A stretch of 45,063 bases of DNA from Blastocatellia bacterium (GCA_019695185.1 JAIBAN010000067.1:1-45063); one strand, 5' to 3'; counted from the stretch's first letter, positions 1 through 10,185 are shown. Notes: generated by a model from the sequence alone, not told the origin. Program-made: numbers and translations.

Positions 1-1264
1 CTTCCCCGACCAGATAGAGCGACCCGGCCACGACAGTCAAACCATCAGGAGGCGTCAGATTCCGGGCTTTTACCAGCGCCCCAGCGAAATCAGCTGCCGA
101 GTGAACCTGCGGTGAAGGCCAGATTTGGGAAGCAACGGCGGCCAGTTCTGAAACGCTTTGCGAACGTGGGTTCCCGGCAATCGGACATACCACGACCTGT
201 GACACCAGGGGAAAAAGCAGAGCCAACAGTTCCGCCGCCGGTTTGTCTTTGACCGCCGCAAAAATCAGCGTCACGGGCTGCCGGTTCATTGCTTTGAGGC
301 ATTCCGCCAGAGACTCAACTCCAGCGGGGTTATGCGCCCCGTCAATCAGGAGCGGCGGAGTTCCTGCAATCCAATGGGTGCGCCCCTGCCAGCGGGTTTG
401 CTCCAGGCCCTGGCGGATGTGGGTTTCGGTTGTTTCACCAGCAGGCAGCAGATGACGGGCGGCGGCTACGGCCAGGGCAGCGTTTTGCGCCTGGACAGCA
501 CTGCGAAACGGCAAACGAGTTGTTTTCCCGCCAAGCTCAACCAGAATTTCCCCGCTTTCACTTCGACTGCAAACCTTCAAAGGTTCGACCCAGGTGCAGC
601 GGGCTCCAAGCCGTTCCACCCGTTTGGTCAGTGCTTCGGCGGCTGCGGCTGGCTGGGTTCCGGCTATCAAAGCCAGCCCATCGGGCTTGATGATACCGGC
701 TTTTTCCCCGGCGATTTCGGCTAGTGTATTGCCTAAATACTCCTGATGGTCAAAGTCAATGTTGGTGATGATGGAAATTTTGGGGTTCACCACGTTGGTG
801 GCATCCAGGCGGCCTCCCAGACCGACTTCCAACACCAGGATGTCAGCCTGCTGTTGTTGGAAATGGCAAAAGGCTGCTGCCGTCACATGTTCAAAGAAGG
901 AAGGCCGTCCCGGCAAATCCCCGCTGGCCAATAACCGCTCAATTGTCGCGTGAACAACGCTTACAGTTTCGGCAAACTCCGCTGCCGGAATCAATTCACC
1001 GTTGATTTGAATGCGTTCTTCAATTTTGAGCAAATGCGGCGATGTATACAAACCAACCTTCAAGCCTCCCTGCTGCAAAATGCCGGCGAGCATGGCACAG
1101 GTCGAACCTTTTCCGTTGGTCCCAGCCACCAGCACCGAAGGAATGGCCTGATGAGGGCTTCCCAACTCGTGCAAAAGCCGTTCCATCCGGTCCAGGCCCA
1201 GTTTCATGGCGAGAACTTCATTTCCCAGCCCATACAAATAGGAAAGTGTTTCCTGATAGTTCAT
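1..1264 (-). CDS. folC: Bifunctional folylpolyglutamate/dihydrofolate synthase, 3' end cut by window
   Basis: The protein adds glutamate to folates (and, in bifunctional members, to dihydropteroate) in the cytoplasm using ATP. Translating the minus strand from the ATG at 1264 gives an open frame to the left edge. It has the Mur-ligase P-loop AGTNGKGST near residues 47-55, EVGLGGRLDATN, and DGAHNPAG in the C-terminal part. The last visible residues, GSLYLVGE, match the usual FolC C-terminus, so only a few residues should be missing. It is divergent from the secreted propeller gene at 1371; the 106 bases between hold no recognised site. Which of the two synthase activities it has cannot be told from sequence alone. 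Family assignment is firm. Confidence 0.93.
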   Translation of the reverse strand, partial: MNYQETLSYLYGLGNEVLAMKLGLDRMERLLHELGSPHQAIPSVLVAGTNGKGSTCAMLAGILQQGGLKVGLYTSPHLLKIEERIQINGELIPAAEFAETVSVVHATIERLLASGDLPGRPSFFEHVTAAAFCHFQQQQADILVLEVGLGGRLDATNVVNPKISIITNIDFDHQEYLGNTLAEIAGEKAGIIKPDGLALIAGTQPAAAAEALTKRVERLGARCTWVEPLKVCSRSESGEILVELGGKTTRLPFRSAVQAQNAALAVAAARHLLPAGETTETHIRQGLEQTRWQGRTHWIAGTPPLLIDGAHNPAGVESLAECLKAMNRQPVTLIFAAVKDKPAAELLALLFPLVSQVVVCPIAGNPRSQSVSELAAVASQIWPSPQVHSAADFAGALVKARNLTPPDGLTVVAGSLYLVGE

Positions 1265-1370
1265 TGGTTTTCCGGTAACGATTTTTGATTTTTATCACTT
1301 ACGTTGAGAGAAGCAATTTTTCAGTTTGGCAGCAAATGAAGCATTTGCCTAATCAGAAAGTGAGTTCAGC

Positions 1371-3902
1371 ATGTTGCGGTTCAACTATCCTGCCTCTTTT
1401 ATTTTAAGCCTGATTGGAGCCTTTCTTTTGTGCTCCGGACCCGGCTTGTTGGTATTCAAGCCGGCCCAGGCGCTGACAGGCAATCCAGGGTTCCAGGGTT
1501 CCCTTCGGGCAATTCAGCCTGAAACCTCCGGCACATGGCGGCGGAGTGGCCCGGAAGGAGGGACTGTGGGGGTGGTGGCGTTCCATCCAACGAATCCATC
1601 CATAATTTTCGCTGGTGGGAGGGGAGGGCTTTTTCGAAGTACCGATGGGGGAGCTACCTGGACCGAGTCGGATGCAGGGATGACCAACTTTGCGGTAAAT
1701 ACGCTTGCCTTCACTCCTTCCAATCCACAGATTATGTATGCGGGGACGGTTTTTGACATCGCTCAACCACAGGTTTTCAAAAGCTTGGACGGAGGTATTA
1801 CCTGGGTAGCAGCCAGTCAAGGGTTTACTTTTGGTAACTGTGAAAACCTGGTAGTTCATCCTCAAAATCCGAACATTCTTTATGTGGTTGGAGGTCAAAG
1901 AGTTTATAAAAGCACGGATGGGGCAGCAAACTGGAACGTCACACCATTACAAATGTCTGTTTCAACATCCCTGAACGCCAGTCTGGTGATTGATCCTTTG
2001 ACCCCTGAGACTCTCTATGTTACCTGCCATGATCAGGGGGTCTACAAAAGTGTTAATGGCGGCGCAACATGGGCCAACTCCGGTACCGGCCTGACTGCGA
2101 CCTTATACGGGGCATTAGCAATTGACCCTGTAAATCCAGCCACTTTGTATCTTGGGTATTATTATGGTGGAGTTGCCAAAAGCACCAATGGCGGTTTGAC
2201 TTGGTCTCAGACGGGATTGGGAGCAGGGGGCATTACAGACTTGATGGTGGACCCCCAAAGCCCCAACCGGGTATATGCAGCCACCTTTAACTCCGGGCTG
2301 ATGAAAACTGAAAATGGTGGCACCAGTTGGATTCCGCTCAATAACGGCCTCCCCTCAAATGCAATTTCCACCTGTGCACTTTTCCCAGGAAACCCTTCAC
2401 AGTTAGCGCTTGGCACTTCAGGCTACGGGTTTTACAAATCCGTTAATTCAGGCAATAGTTGGGCGGTTGCCAATCAGGGACTGTTTCTTCCTCAGGTTCA
2501 GGCCATGGCGGTTGACCCTACCACCCCCAACATTGTTTACCTTGGAATTTACAAGGGTGCACCTGGAGCTGGGGGAGTAGCCAAAAGCACAGATGGTGGT
2601 CAAAGTTGGGCAACCCTCACGCTTCCTGGGCGGTATAACATTTTCTCACTGGCGATACATCCCACTAATCCCAATCTCATTTTGGCAGGGGGGGAAATTA
2701 CCTACCGGTCCACCGATGGAGGAGCTTCCTGGGCGCAGGATTTGTCCCATCTCAATTATTCCGTTTCCGGATTTGCTTTTGCCAAGTCGGCACCGGATGT
2801 GGTGTTTGCGACCATTCCACAAGTCGGTATCCTGAAAAGCACCAATGCTGGCGCGACCTGGACCACAGCTAATACGGGGCTGCCAGCCCAGAAACTGGTG
2901 GATGGAATTGCCATTGATCCGCATGACGCCAACCGTGTTTTTGTCGGAACTTACGATGGAAAAATGTTCAGGTCCACTGATGGAGGAGCCAATTGGAACC
3001 TGCTGGCAAGCTTCCCTTCCGCTTCACTACCAGCAGGTATTCTGGTTGACCCTCGTCAACCGGAAACCCTTTTCATCGGTTTTCGCAATAATGGAATCTA
3101 TAAAAGCATTAATGGGGGAGCCTCCTGGTCCTGGGTCAGCGCAGCCGCTTTCACTTACACCAACAGCCTGACGTTTGCCCCAGACAATCCTGACGTGATT
3201 TATGAAACCGCTGGGACTCAGGTCTTCCGAAGTCTGAATGGAGGACTTAACTGGACTTTATTGCCCATTGCAGGATTGAGCATTTACTACGCCAAAACAA
3301 TTGTGGCAACACCAAACCAGCAGGTGTTTGTGGGCGGTAACGGCGGTTTCTTTGCTTTGAATGACCAAGTATGCCCAACTGTCACACGATTCTATCCTGT
3401 TTCTTCCGAACCTGGCAAAACCCTGACCATTACCGGCACGAATTTTGTCCCCGGCACGCAGGTCTTTTTTGGCGGGCCGCGCCTCATTCCGGCAGCCAGT
3501 GTGACAGTGGACAGTGCCACCCAGATACGGGTGGTTGTGCCTCCAACTTCTGGTGACGCCGGTAACGTGAATGGTTATCTGACCATTCGGGTCGCAGGCT
3601 GCTCAGATGTGACGACAGAAACCTTGCCCATTAACATATCCAACCCGGCGGATCCGAATTCGACCTTTCCCCGCTTTGTTCTGTGGGGGGACCCCACGCT
3701 TGATGGAAGGCTTTACAATGCCAATGATGTGGCGTTGACTCGAGGATTTGTGTTGTTACAGGCAACGCCCACCCCTGACCAAATGCTGGCGGCGGATGTG
3801 GTTCCTGGCAATGGCAACGGAAGTCGCGGAAATGGGGTTCTGACTTCCACCGATTTTGCCTTTTTGCGGGCACATTCCTTCGGTCAGATTAACGAACCGT
3901 AG
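1371..3902 (+). CDS. Secreted Asp-box beta-propeller protein with TIG and dockerin-like C-terminus
   Basis: An 843-residue exported protein. Residues 1 to about 34 form a signal peptide ending near PAQA. I count 13 Asp-box motifs (S-x-D/N-x-G-x-x-W, for example STDGGATW and STDGGANW) spaced about 45-55 residues apart, as in sortilin/VPS10- or sialidase-like propellers; 13 would fit two propellers. After residue 675 comes a TIG/IPT immunoglobulin-like domain (TITGTNFVPGTQVFFGG). The tail after about residue 765 has two Asp/Asn-rich halves (GDPTLDGRLYNANDVALTR and STDFAFLRAHSFG) resembling type I dockerin calcium loops. No catalytic site was recognised, so a binding or surface role is likely. 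It is a tandem paralogue of the next gene. Confidence 0.85.
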   Translation: MLRFNYPASFILSLIGAFLLCSGPGLLVFKPAQALTGNPGFQGSLRAIQPETSGTWRRSGPEGGTVGVVAFHPTNPSIIFAGGRGGLFRSTDGGATWTESDAGMTNFAVNTLAFTPSNPQIMYAGTVFDIAQPQVFKSLDGGITWVAASQGFTFGNCENLVVHPQNPNILYVVGGQRVYKSTDGAANWNVTPLQMSVSTSLNASLVIDPLTPETLYVTCHDQGVYKSVNGGATWANSGTGLTATLYGALAIDPVNPATLYLGYYYGGVAKSTNGGLTWSQTGLGAGGITDLMVDPQSPNRVYAATFNSGLMKTENGGTSWIPLNNGLPSNAISTCALFPGNPSQLALGTSGYGFYKSVNSGNSWAVANQGLFLPQVQAMAVDPTTPNIVYLGIYKGAPGAGGVAKSTDGGQSWATLTLPGRYNIFSLAIHPTNPNLILAGGEITYRSTDGGASWAQDLSHLNYSVSGFAFAKSAPDVVFATIPQVGILKSTNAGATWTTANTGLPAQKLVDGIAIDPHDANRVFVGTYDGKMFRSTDGGANWNLLASFPSASLPAGILVDPRQPETLFIGFRNNGIYKSINGGASWSWVSAAAFTYTNSLTFAPDNPDVIYETAGTQVFRSLNGGLNWTLLPIAGLSIYYAKTIVATPNQQVFVGGNGGFFALNDQVCPTVTRFYPVSSEPGKTLTITGTNFVPGTQVFFGGPRLIPAASVTVDSATQIRVVVPPTSGDAGNVNGYLTIRVAGCSDVTTETLPINISNPADPNSTFPRFVLWGDPTLDGRLYNANDVALTRGFVLLQATPTPDQMLAADVVPGNGNGSRGNGVLTSTDFAFLRAHSFGQINEP

Positions 3903-4147
3903 AGTACAGCCCCAGGTTGTCCTCCTGCCCCAACCGGTTGCATTCCCCTTGAAACCTGCACAGTACAACTTTTGTAGAGGTCAAAATAGGTCGCTGCGTG
4001 TCAACCACCTAGTTGACCTTTACATGCAAAGTACAATTTTCGACCAGTTTTTCTTGTGAAAAGTTGAAAAATCAGTCGTTCTTTTTGAAGTAAGGTTTTG
4101 GCATGCGGTTTGTACCGGATTATTCCTCCACGAGAAAGTACCAAACG
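3903..4147. other. Gap between the two propeller genes
   Basis: About 245 bases between the paralogous genes. It is A/T-richer than its surroundings in its second half. It contains an imperfect palindromic stretch around 3998-4022 (AGGTCG...TTGACCT). I see no terminator with a T-run and no convincing promoter. An in-frame ATG at 4103 lies here but was not chosen as the start of the next gene. Confidence 0.4.
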
Positions 4148-6655
4148 ATGCGTCTTTTCAAATATCCTGCCCATACCCTCTTTTCATTGACGTTGATTTG
4201 TTTCGGAATCCTCGGATTTTCAACTTTCATACTCCCACCAACCCAAGCCCAAAACGGCCAGCAATTAACCATTCAACCGGACATCACCGGCACCTGGCGA
4301 CGGGGTGGCCCCGATGGCGGAACCCTAAGAGCATTGGCCGTGCATCCGACCAATCCAGCCATCATGTTTGCCGGTGGGATTGGAGGCCTCTTTCGCAGCA
4401 CAGATAGTGGAGCCCATTGGGTTGAATGCACGACCGGATTAAGTAGTTTCTTTATTCGGACCATTGCCATCACCCCCTCCAACCCTTCGGTCATGTATCT
4501 TGGGACTGCATCTGACCGCCCTGGCGGTTTCAACCTGTATAAAAGCGTAAATGGAGGCGATTCCTGGGTGCCGGCAACCACCGGACTAGGGTTCGGCTCG
4601 GCTGAAAGCCTGGTTATCAACCCACAAAATCCAAATAACCTCTACCTGATTTTGGGAGGAACTGTTTATCAAAGCACTGATGCAGCGGCAAGCTGGGTCT
4701 TGAGTAATGGCGGACTACCCGATTTTGCAGCCCGCGACCAGATTGTGCTGGCCCCCACCAATCCCCAGACTCTCTATGTGACCTGTGGCACTCTGGGTGT
4801 CTATCAAAGCCTGAATGGTGGTACCACCTGGACCCCGGTCAATAACGGGCTTCCCACCGGGGTCACCCGTTCACTTGCCATTGACCCACAAACACCAGGA
4901 ACCCTGTATGTTGGTTATTTCAGCCAAGGGCTTTACAAAACGGTGAATGGAGGTGGCAACTGGGTTCAATTGAGTCTGCCGGAAGGGGCGGTTTTCAATC
5001 TTCAAGTCACCCCCGGCAACCACAATCAGGTTTATGCCGGAACCGACTTTGGGGTTTATCAAAGTAACGATGCCGGAATCACCTGGATCCAACTTACCGG
5101 AGGGTTACCACAAATCCTGTTTCCAGCCCTGGCATTGGCTCCTTCAAGCCAGGAACAAGTGCTTGCAGGCTCGGAAAACGGTGGACTGTTCCGCACCACC
5201 AATGCCGGAGCGAGCTGGACGGCTATCAACACCGGTTTGTTCCTCACGGATGGGCAGGCAGTAGCGCTGGATCCAAGCAACCCCAACATACTGTATGCCG
5301 GCCTCCAGGATGGTGTGAACAGCGGTTTAGTCAAAAGCACGGATGGAGCACGAACCTGGGCCCGACTCAATACCGGACAACCGAGCAATATTTTTTCTCT
5401 TGCCGTTCATCCGACCAATCCCAATCTGGTTTTGGCTGGCGGGTCACCGGGTTTCCGTTCCACCAACGGAGGTACCTCCTGGAGCATCCTCACCGGCCTC
5501 CCCAACAATTTGGTTTCAACCCTTGCTTTTGCCCGCTCAAATCCCAATCTGGCGTATGCCACTGTTCCTCAATTCGGCGTTTATCAAAGCACAGATGCCG
5601 GAGCCAGTTGGACACCAAGAAATTCCGGGCTGACGGACCTTTTGATTGATGCTATTGGGGTTGACCCAACCAATCCCAATCGTGTTTTTGCCGCCAGTGG
5701 GGGCGGGAAAATTTATGGAAGCACCGATGGAGGAGGAAACTGGTCCCTGCTTCATCCCGGTTTACCCGGAGCCGGCACGGGTTCAGGATTTCTGGTTGAC
5801 CCATACGAACTCAACACCTTGTACGCCGGATTCCGGAATGGCGGAATTTATAAAAGTACCGACGGTGGAGCCACATGGGTCAATACAAACAATGGCGTTC
5901 CAGCCAATGTCTTTGGTTTGTCACTTGCCCCTGCCAGTCCGGGAACGCTCTTTGTCACAAACTCCTACGGCGTCTTTCGGAGCACCGACCGTGGGCTGTC
6001 CTGGATTTATCTGACCACCGGAGGGCTCAATTCCGGCAATCTCACTGAAATTGCCGTCACTCCACAGGCAACCTCTCTTTACGTGGCAGGCAGAGGTGGC
6101 GTTTTTGCTCTGGATAACGATACCTGCCCGACAGTCACACAGTTTTATCCAATTGCTACCGTTCCTGGTAAAACCATTACCATCACCGGGACGAACTTCG
6201 TTCCCGGCACACAGGTCTTTTTTGGCGGTCCGCGTCTCATTCCGGCAGCCAGTGTCACAGTTGATAGCACTACCCAAATACGGGTGGTGGTGCCGCCTTC
6301 TGGGACTGGAGCCGGTAACATCAACGGCTATTTGACGATTCGGGCGGCGGGCTGTCCGGATGTGACAACGGAAAGCCTCCCGGTGAATGTCGCCAATCCA
6401 GGTGACCCAAGTTCAACGTTTCCCCGGTTTGTACTGCTCGGGGACACTTCGATGGATGGCAAAAACTACAATACCAATGATTTGGCACTGGAACGGGCGT
6501 TTCTTCAGTTCCAGGTGATTCCCACGGCTGACCAAAAGCTGGCAGGAGATGTCCTTCCGGTTAATTCAAATGGAAGCCGGGGGAATGGTTCTTTAACCAC
6601 AACGGATTTCACTTTTATGCGAGCTGAAGCTTTTGGACAATTCCCTCCGGATTAA
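4148..6655 (+). CDS. Secreted Asp-box beta-propeller protein with TIG and dockerin-like C-terminus (paralogue)
   Basis: An 835-residue paralogue of the upstream gene with the same order: signal peptide (to about TQAQ), 13 Asp-box motifs, TIG domain, and dockerin-like tail (GDTSMDGKNYNTNDLALER, TTTDFTFMRAEAFGQ). The start at 4148 (MRLFKYPA) is preferred over an ATG 45 bases upstream because it aligns with MLRFNYPA of the paralogue and puts the signal peptide at the N-terminus. The TIG segment is much more alike between the two copies than the propeller parts, including at DNA level. This points to duplication followed by either gene conversion or stronger constraint on the TIG domain. Function unknown; extracellular binding is inferred. 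Confidence 0.85.
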   Translation: MRLFKYPAHTLFSLTLICFGILGFSTFILPPTQAQNGQQLTIQPDITGTWRRGGPDGGTLRALAVHPTNPAIMFAGGIGGLFRSTDSGAHWVECTTGLSSFFIRTIAITPSNPSVMYLGTASDRPGGFNLYKSVNGGDSWVPATTGLGFGSAESLVINPQNPNNLYLILGGTVYQSTDAAASWVLSNGGLPDFAARDQIVLAPTNPQTLYVTCGTLGVYQSLNGGTTWTPVNNGLPTGVTRSLAIDPQTPGTLYVGYFSQGLYKTVNGGGNWVQLSLPEGAVFNLQVTPGNHNQVYAGTDFGVYQSNDAGITWIQLTGGLPQILFPALALAPSSQEQVLAGSENGGLFRTTNAGASWTAINTGLFLTDGQAVALDPSNPNILYAGLQDGVNSGLVKSTDGARTWARLNTGQPSNIFSLAVHPTNPNLVLAGGSPGFRSTNGGTSWSILTGLPNNLVSTLAFARSNPNLAYATVPQFGVYQSTDAGASWTPRNSGLTDLLIDAIGVDPTNPNRVFAASGGGKIYGSTDGGGNWSLLHPGLPGAGTGSGFLVDPYELNTLYAGFRNGGIYKSTDGGATWVNTNNGVPANVFGLSLAPASPGTLFVTNSYGVFRSTDRGLSWIYLTTGGLNSGNLTEIAVTPQATSLYVAGRGGVFALDNDTCPTVTQFYPIATVPGKTITITGTNFVPGTQVFFGGPRLIPAASVTVDSTTQIRVVVPPSGTGAGNINGYLTIRAAGCPDVTTESLPVNVANPGDPSSTFPRFVLLGDTSMDGKNYNTNDLALERAFLQFQVIPTADQKLAGDVLPVNSNGSRGNGSLTTTDFTFMRAEAFGQFPPD

Positions 6656-6748
6656 CATATCTGCCCACAGGCTCTTTGAAGTGGGCCGACAAGGCCGTTC
6701 CTTTGGTTAAAGTGTTCCAACTTTCCTTTGTGATTTTTGAAAAAACTG

Positions 6749-6777
6749 TTGACAGATCCAAGTTCGATGTCTATATT
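6749..6777 (+). promoter_or_regulatory. Sigma-70 type promoter of the tRNA-Val/tRNA-Asp unit
   Basis: TTGACA (6749-6754) and TATATT (6772-6777) are separated by exactly 17 bases. Transcription would start a few bases before the tRNA-Val 5' end at 6797. This is among the clearest consensus promoters in the window. The rest of the gap between the propeller gene and this promoter (6656-6748) shows nothing. Confidence 0.8.
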
Positions 6778-6796
6778 GCGGGTTCTTTCACAAGAC

Positions 6797-6871
6797 GGGC
6801 GATTAGCTCAGCGGTAGAGCATCGGTCTTACAAACCGGGGGCCACTGGTTCAAGTCCAGTATCGCCCACCA
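6797..6871 (+). tRNA. tRNA-Val (anticodon TAC)
   Basis: Complete cloverleaf: acceptor arm GGGCGAT pairs with ATCGCCC (6861-6867), D arm GCTC/GAGC, anticodon stem TCGGT/ACCGG with loop CTTACAA (anticodon TAC), T arm ACTGG-TTCAAGT-CCAGT. Discriminator A at 6868 is followed by an encoded CCA (6869-6871). It is transcribed with the tRNA-Asp 38 bases downstream. Confidence 0.96.
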
Positions 6872-6909
6872 CAATCTACCGTAAACTCTTGTGAGCAACA
6901 GTTCTTTGT

Positions 6910-6987
<78 letters not shown>

Positions 6988-6996
6988 AAAGCGAAA

Positions 6997-7037
6997 ACAA
7001 AAGCCATCTTCAGCAATGAAGGTGGCTTTTGTTTTTT
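6997..7037 (+). terminator. Intrinsic terminator of the tRNA unit
   Basis: A 15-base stem (6997-7011 with 7018-7032, one G-T pair) around the loop AGCAAT, followed by a run of T to 7037. The remaining bases to the peptidase gene at 7213 show no recognised element. Confidence 0.9.
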
Positions 7038-7212
7038 CACTCGATTTTTCTCTCCCGGTTTGTTTTTTCGGACAGCCGGAAAATCCCTGCCAATCACCAG
7101 CCTGACTTTCCGCGTTTATCAACAAGAGCGACTTCCTTAACCTTCCAGGAATGGGTCAGGCCCTTTGGAAGCGCTGAAAATCTGCAAGCTCAAAAACAGA
7201 CTTTGTTGACCT

Positions 7213-10185
7213 ATGCGTAATTTTGGCAGCCTTCTTTTCGTGTTCTGTCTTTGGTTCAGTTTTATTCTTTTGTTTCAGCCTTCGACGGCTGATTCTCATA
7301 CAACTTCAATCCGGCGGGTTGCTGGAGGACTTCCCCTCACGCTTCAAAACAGTGCAATTTGCCTCCGCCAGCGTCCTGTCCCACCCAAGTTAGAACATCT
7401 GACAGTGGTGCTGACACCTAGGAATGTTGAGGAACTGGCGCAGTTGTTGCGAGAGCAGGCTGACCCGACTTCCCCTCAGTTTCACCAATGGCTCACGGCA
7501 GAGGAGTTTGGCCGCCGGTTTGGCCGCACCCCGGACGAATACCAGGAAATTCAGCAATGGCTGACGGATGCCGGGCTCGAGGTGGTGCAAACGTGGCCCA
7601 ACGCACTCCAAATTACCGTCACAGGTGAGCGCTCCCTGGTGGAGCAGGCATTCCAGGTCACACTTCAGCAATACCAAATCGGAACTGAAACCGGGTACGC
7701 GCCGGACCAAGACCCTTCGGTTCCGGAACGGCTTGCTCCCTGGGTGACCGGGATTGTCGGGTTGCATAGTTTTTCCCCATTTCACCCCACCCTTTCCCTC
7801 TCTCAGCCGGGAACACAGCAGGAACCCAATTTTAACAGCCTCCGCCCCGACGAAGTGGTTCGTCGCTATAATGCGCAAGGACTTTTGGCAGCAGGAAGCA
7901 ACGGAACCAACCGGACAATTGCCATTGTGGCTCGTTCCGACTTTGACCTAGCTGACCAAAAAGCGTTCCAAACCCGGTTTGGGCTTCCGCTGAAAAGCGC
8001 CGTTAAGATATTTCCGTTTGGTCTCCAACCGGTGCGAAACGGGGTTGAAGAAGCTGAAGTCGCCTTGGATTGTCAATGGGCTGGAGCCATTGCCCGCGAT
8101 GCGGAGATTCAGGTTGTGATTGCGCCTGACATCAATCTCTCGCTTCAAGCCATTGTCAATCATCCCAATAAAGCTGCCATCATCAGCATCAGCTATGCCG
8201 GTTGCGAACGTGGCTTCAGTGAAGCTGAAACCAATCTGCTGAAATCGTTGTTTGAACAGGCAGCGACACAGGGACAGTCAGTTTTTGTGGCTGCCGGAAA
8301 CGACGGGATTTCCGGCTGTTTTCCGGTTGACGGCTCAAAAACCCCTTCGGTCAATTTGCTGGCAGCTTCGCCTTTTGTCACCGGAGTCGGCGGGACTGAC
8401 CTTGAAATTCAGCGCAATCAGGAAGGAATGGTAACCGGATTTGGCAATGAGACGACTTGGGGCCGGAGCGGTGGTGGCACCAGCACAGTTTTTTCCAGAC
8501 CGGAATTCCAGACAGGTCTGGGCGGTAACACTCCGTTTCGTCAGGTTCCGGATGTTGCCCTGCTGGCCGGAAGCCCTGGGTACACCTTTGTTTTTCACGG
8601 AGACTTGAGTGCCGCCAGCGGGACCAGTTTTGCGGCTCCCTGTTGGGCCGGTTTTTGCGCTCTGTTGCTCGAAGCCCAAAACGTGAGTCGGTTGGGCTGC
8701 CTCAATCCGGAACTCTATCGCCTTGGCAGGAATCAGGCAGCCAATGGTCCCAAGGTTTTTTTCGATATCACCAGCGGAACCAATGGGAATCCGGAGGTGT
8801 CAGGGGAAACTGCCGGTCCCGGATACGATGCGGTTACCGGCTGGGGTGCATTGGATGCCCACCTTCTGGTGCAACAGTTTATCCCGCCGCAAACGGTTGA
8901 TACGGGCCCTCCCACAGTCTCGTTGTTGGCACCGCAGGGGGGAGAACTGGTTTCCGGGCAGGAGTACCTTATTTCGTGGGAATCAAAAGACGATGGGAAA
9001 ATTACCCGGCATGACATCACGCTTTCCCTGAATGAAGGAACTTCCTTCCCGGTGTCCATTGCCACCGGACTTTCCGGCAGCGCCACCGGGTTTTTATGGA
9101 AAGTGCCATTGGAACTTCCCTTTTCCAACAAAGCGCGAGTGGCAGTGACCGCCACTGATTCAGGCTTCCATTCAACGATGGCTGTTTCCCGCTCCAATAT
9201 TTCCATTGTGGCCCAGGACACCACCCCTCCGCAGGCAGCCTTTCTCACTCCGGCCAACGGGGATAAATTCATTTCAAAGTCCCTGGTGACCATCCGCTGG
9301 CGGGCAACCGACAATGTGCAGGTTGATAACCAGGAGATTCGGTTTTCCCTCGATGGTGGGAAAACCACCTATCAGACAGTCCTCATATTGAACAATCGAC
9401 TGCCTGCCCCTGACTCCCTTTTTTCTTTCGATTATTTTTTTCCAGCCAAGATTACCACCACCAGAGCGCGGTTTACGTTGGTGGTACGTGACCGCAGCCT
9501 CAACGAAACCACACTGTTGGGGCCGGAATTTTCCATCACAAATGAATCCGAGGATAATGTCTTTCCTGTGGCGCAAATCCAGTCACCTGCGGGCGGAGAA
9601 AAGTTTCCTTTGGGTGGTACCATCACCATCAACTGGAAATCTTCAGACGAAACCAAACTCTATCAGCACTATGTGTATGCCAAAGGCAGGGATTTTTTTG
9701 ATTTTGTGGGACGGATTTCTGGTGATGCCCAATCAGTTGTGTGGAAAATTCCGAAACTGAATACTCCAATTTCCCAGGTGGTGCTTCAATTAGTTGTGCT
9801 TGATACCAGCAACAACCTGAAAATGGTGACATCACAGCCATTCTCCTTGGTTCTGGATTCGACTGCGCCAAAAGTTCAGGTCACCACACCCAACGGTGGG
9901 GAAAGAGCCAAGGCTGGAAAACCGCTTTCCATCCAATGGAGCGCCAGCGACGACCTTGGGTTGGCACAGCACGACATCTGGCTTTCAACCGATGGCGGCC
10001 TGTCGTTTCGCATTCCGCTGGCACTTGGCTTGACCGGTTCGGCAACGTCGGCTACGGTGCCGCTGCCAACCAGCGTTGGAAAAACAAAAACAGCCCGCAT
10101 TCGGGTGATTGTGACCGACCAGGCGGGTAATCAGGCTGCCGACGAAAGTGACTCGAATTTTCAGGTTAAGCCTGCCAAGCCGTAA
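7213..10185 (+). CDS. Secreted S53 (sedolisin/kumamolisin) serine-carboxyl peptidase with C-terminal Ig-like modules
   Basis: A 990-residue exported endopeptidase. Order: signal peptide (1 to about 27), pro-kumamolisin activation domain (about 40-185), S53 catalytic domain (about 210-555). Catalytic residues visible by family pattern are Glu282 and Asp286 in EAEVALDCQW, Asp364 in AAGNDG and Ser472 in SGTSFAAP. The C-terminal calcium-site pattern GPGYDAVTGWG is present. After residue 560 come four related modules of about 100 residues, each opening with a segment like APQGGELVSGQ and an Ile-x-Trp strand; they look immunoglobulin-like and may bind surface or substrate. S53 enzymes usually act at acidic pH after autocatalytic removal of the prodomain. 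The gene is followed at 26 bases by mntP. Confidence 0.92.
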   Translation: MRNFGSLLFVFCLWFSFILLFQPSTADSHTTSIRRVAGGLPLTLQNSAICLRQRPVPPKLEHLTVVLTPRNVEELAQLLREQADPTSPQFHQWLTAEEFGRRFGRTPDEYQEIQQWLTDAGLEVVQTWPNALQITVTGERSLVEQAFQVTLQQYQIGTETGYAPDQDPSVPERLAPWVTGIVGLHSFSPFHPTLSLSQPGTQQEPNFNSLRPDEVVRRYNAQGLLAAGSNGTNRTIAIVARSDFDLADQKAFQTRFGLPLKSAVKIFPFGLQPVRNGVEEAEVALDCQWAGAIARDAEIQVVIAPDINLSLQAIVNHPNKAAIISISYAGCERGFSEAETNLLKSLFEQAATQGQSVFVAAGNDGISGCFPVDGSKTPSVNLLAASPFVTGVGGTDLEIQRNQEGMVTGFGNETTWGRSGGGTSTVFSRPEFQTGLGGNTPFRQVPDVALLAGSPGYTFVFHGDLSAASGTSFAAPCWAGFCALLLEAQNVSRLGCLNPELYRLGRNQAANGPKVFFDITSGTNGNPEVSGETAGPGYDAVTGWGALDAHLLVQQFIPPQTVDTGPPTVSLLAPQGGELVSGQEYLISWESKDDGKITRHDITLSLNEGTSFPVSIATGLSGSATGFLWKVPLELPFSNKARVAVTATDSGFHSTMAVSRSNISIVAQDTTPPQAAFLTPANGDKFISKSLVTIRWRATDNVQVDNQEIRFSLDGGKTTYQTVLILNNRLPAPDSLFSFDYFFPAKITTTRARFTLVVRDRSLNETTLLGPEFSITNESEDNVFPVAQIQSPAGGEKFPLGGTITINWKSSDETKLYQHYVYAKGRDFFDFVGRISGDAQSVVWKIPKLNTPISQVVLQLVVLDTSNNLKMVTSQPFSLVLDSTAPKVQVTTPNGGERAKAGKPLSIQWSASDDLGLAQHDIWLSTDGGLSFRIPLALGLTGSATSATVPLPTSVGKTKTARIRVIVTDQAGNQAADESDSNFQVKPAKP

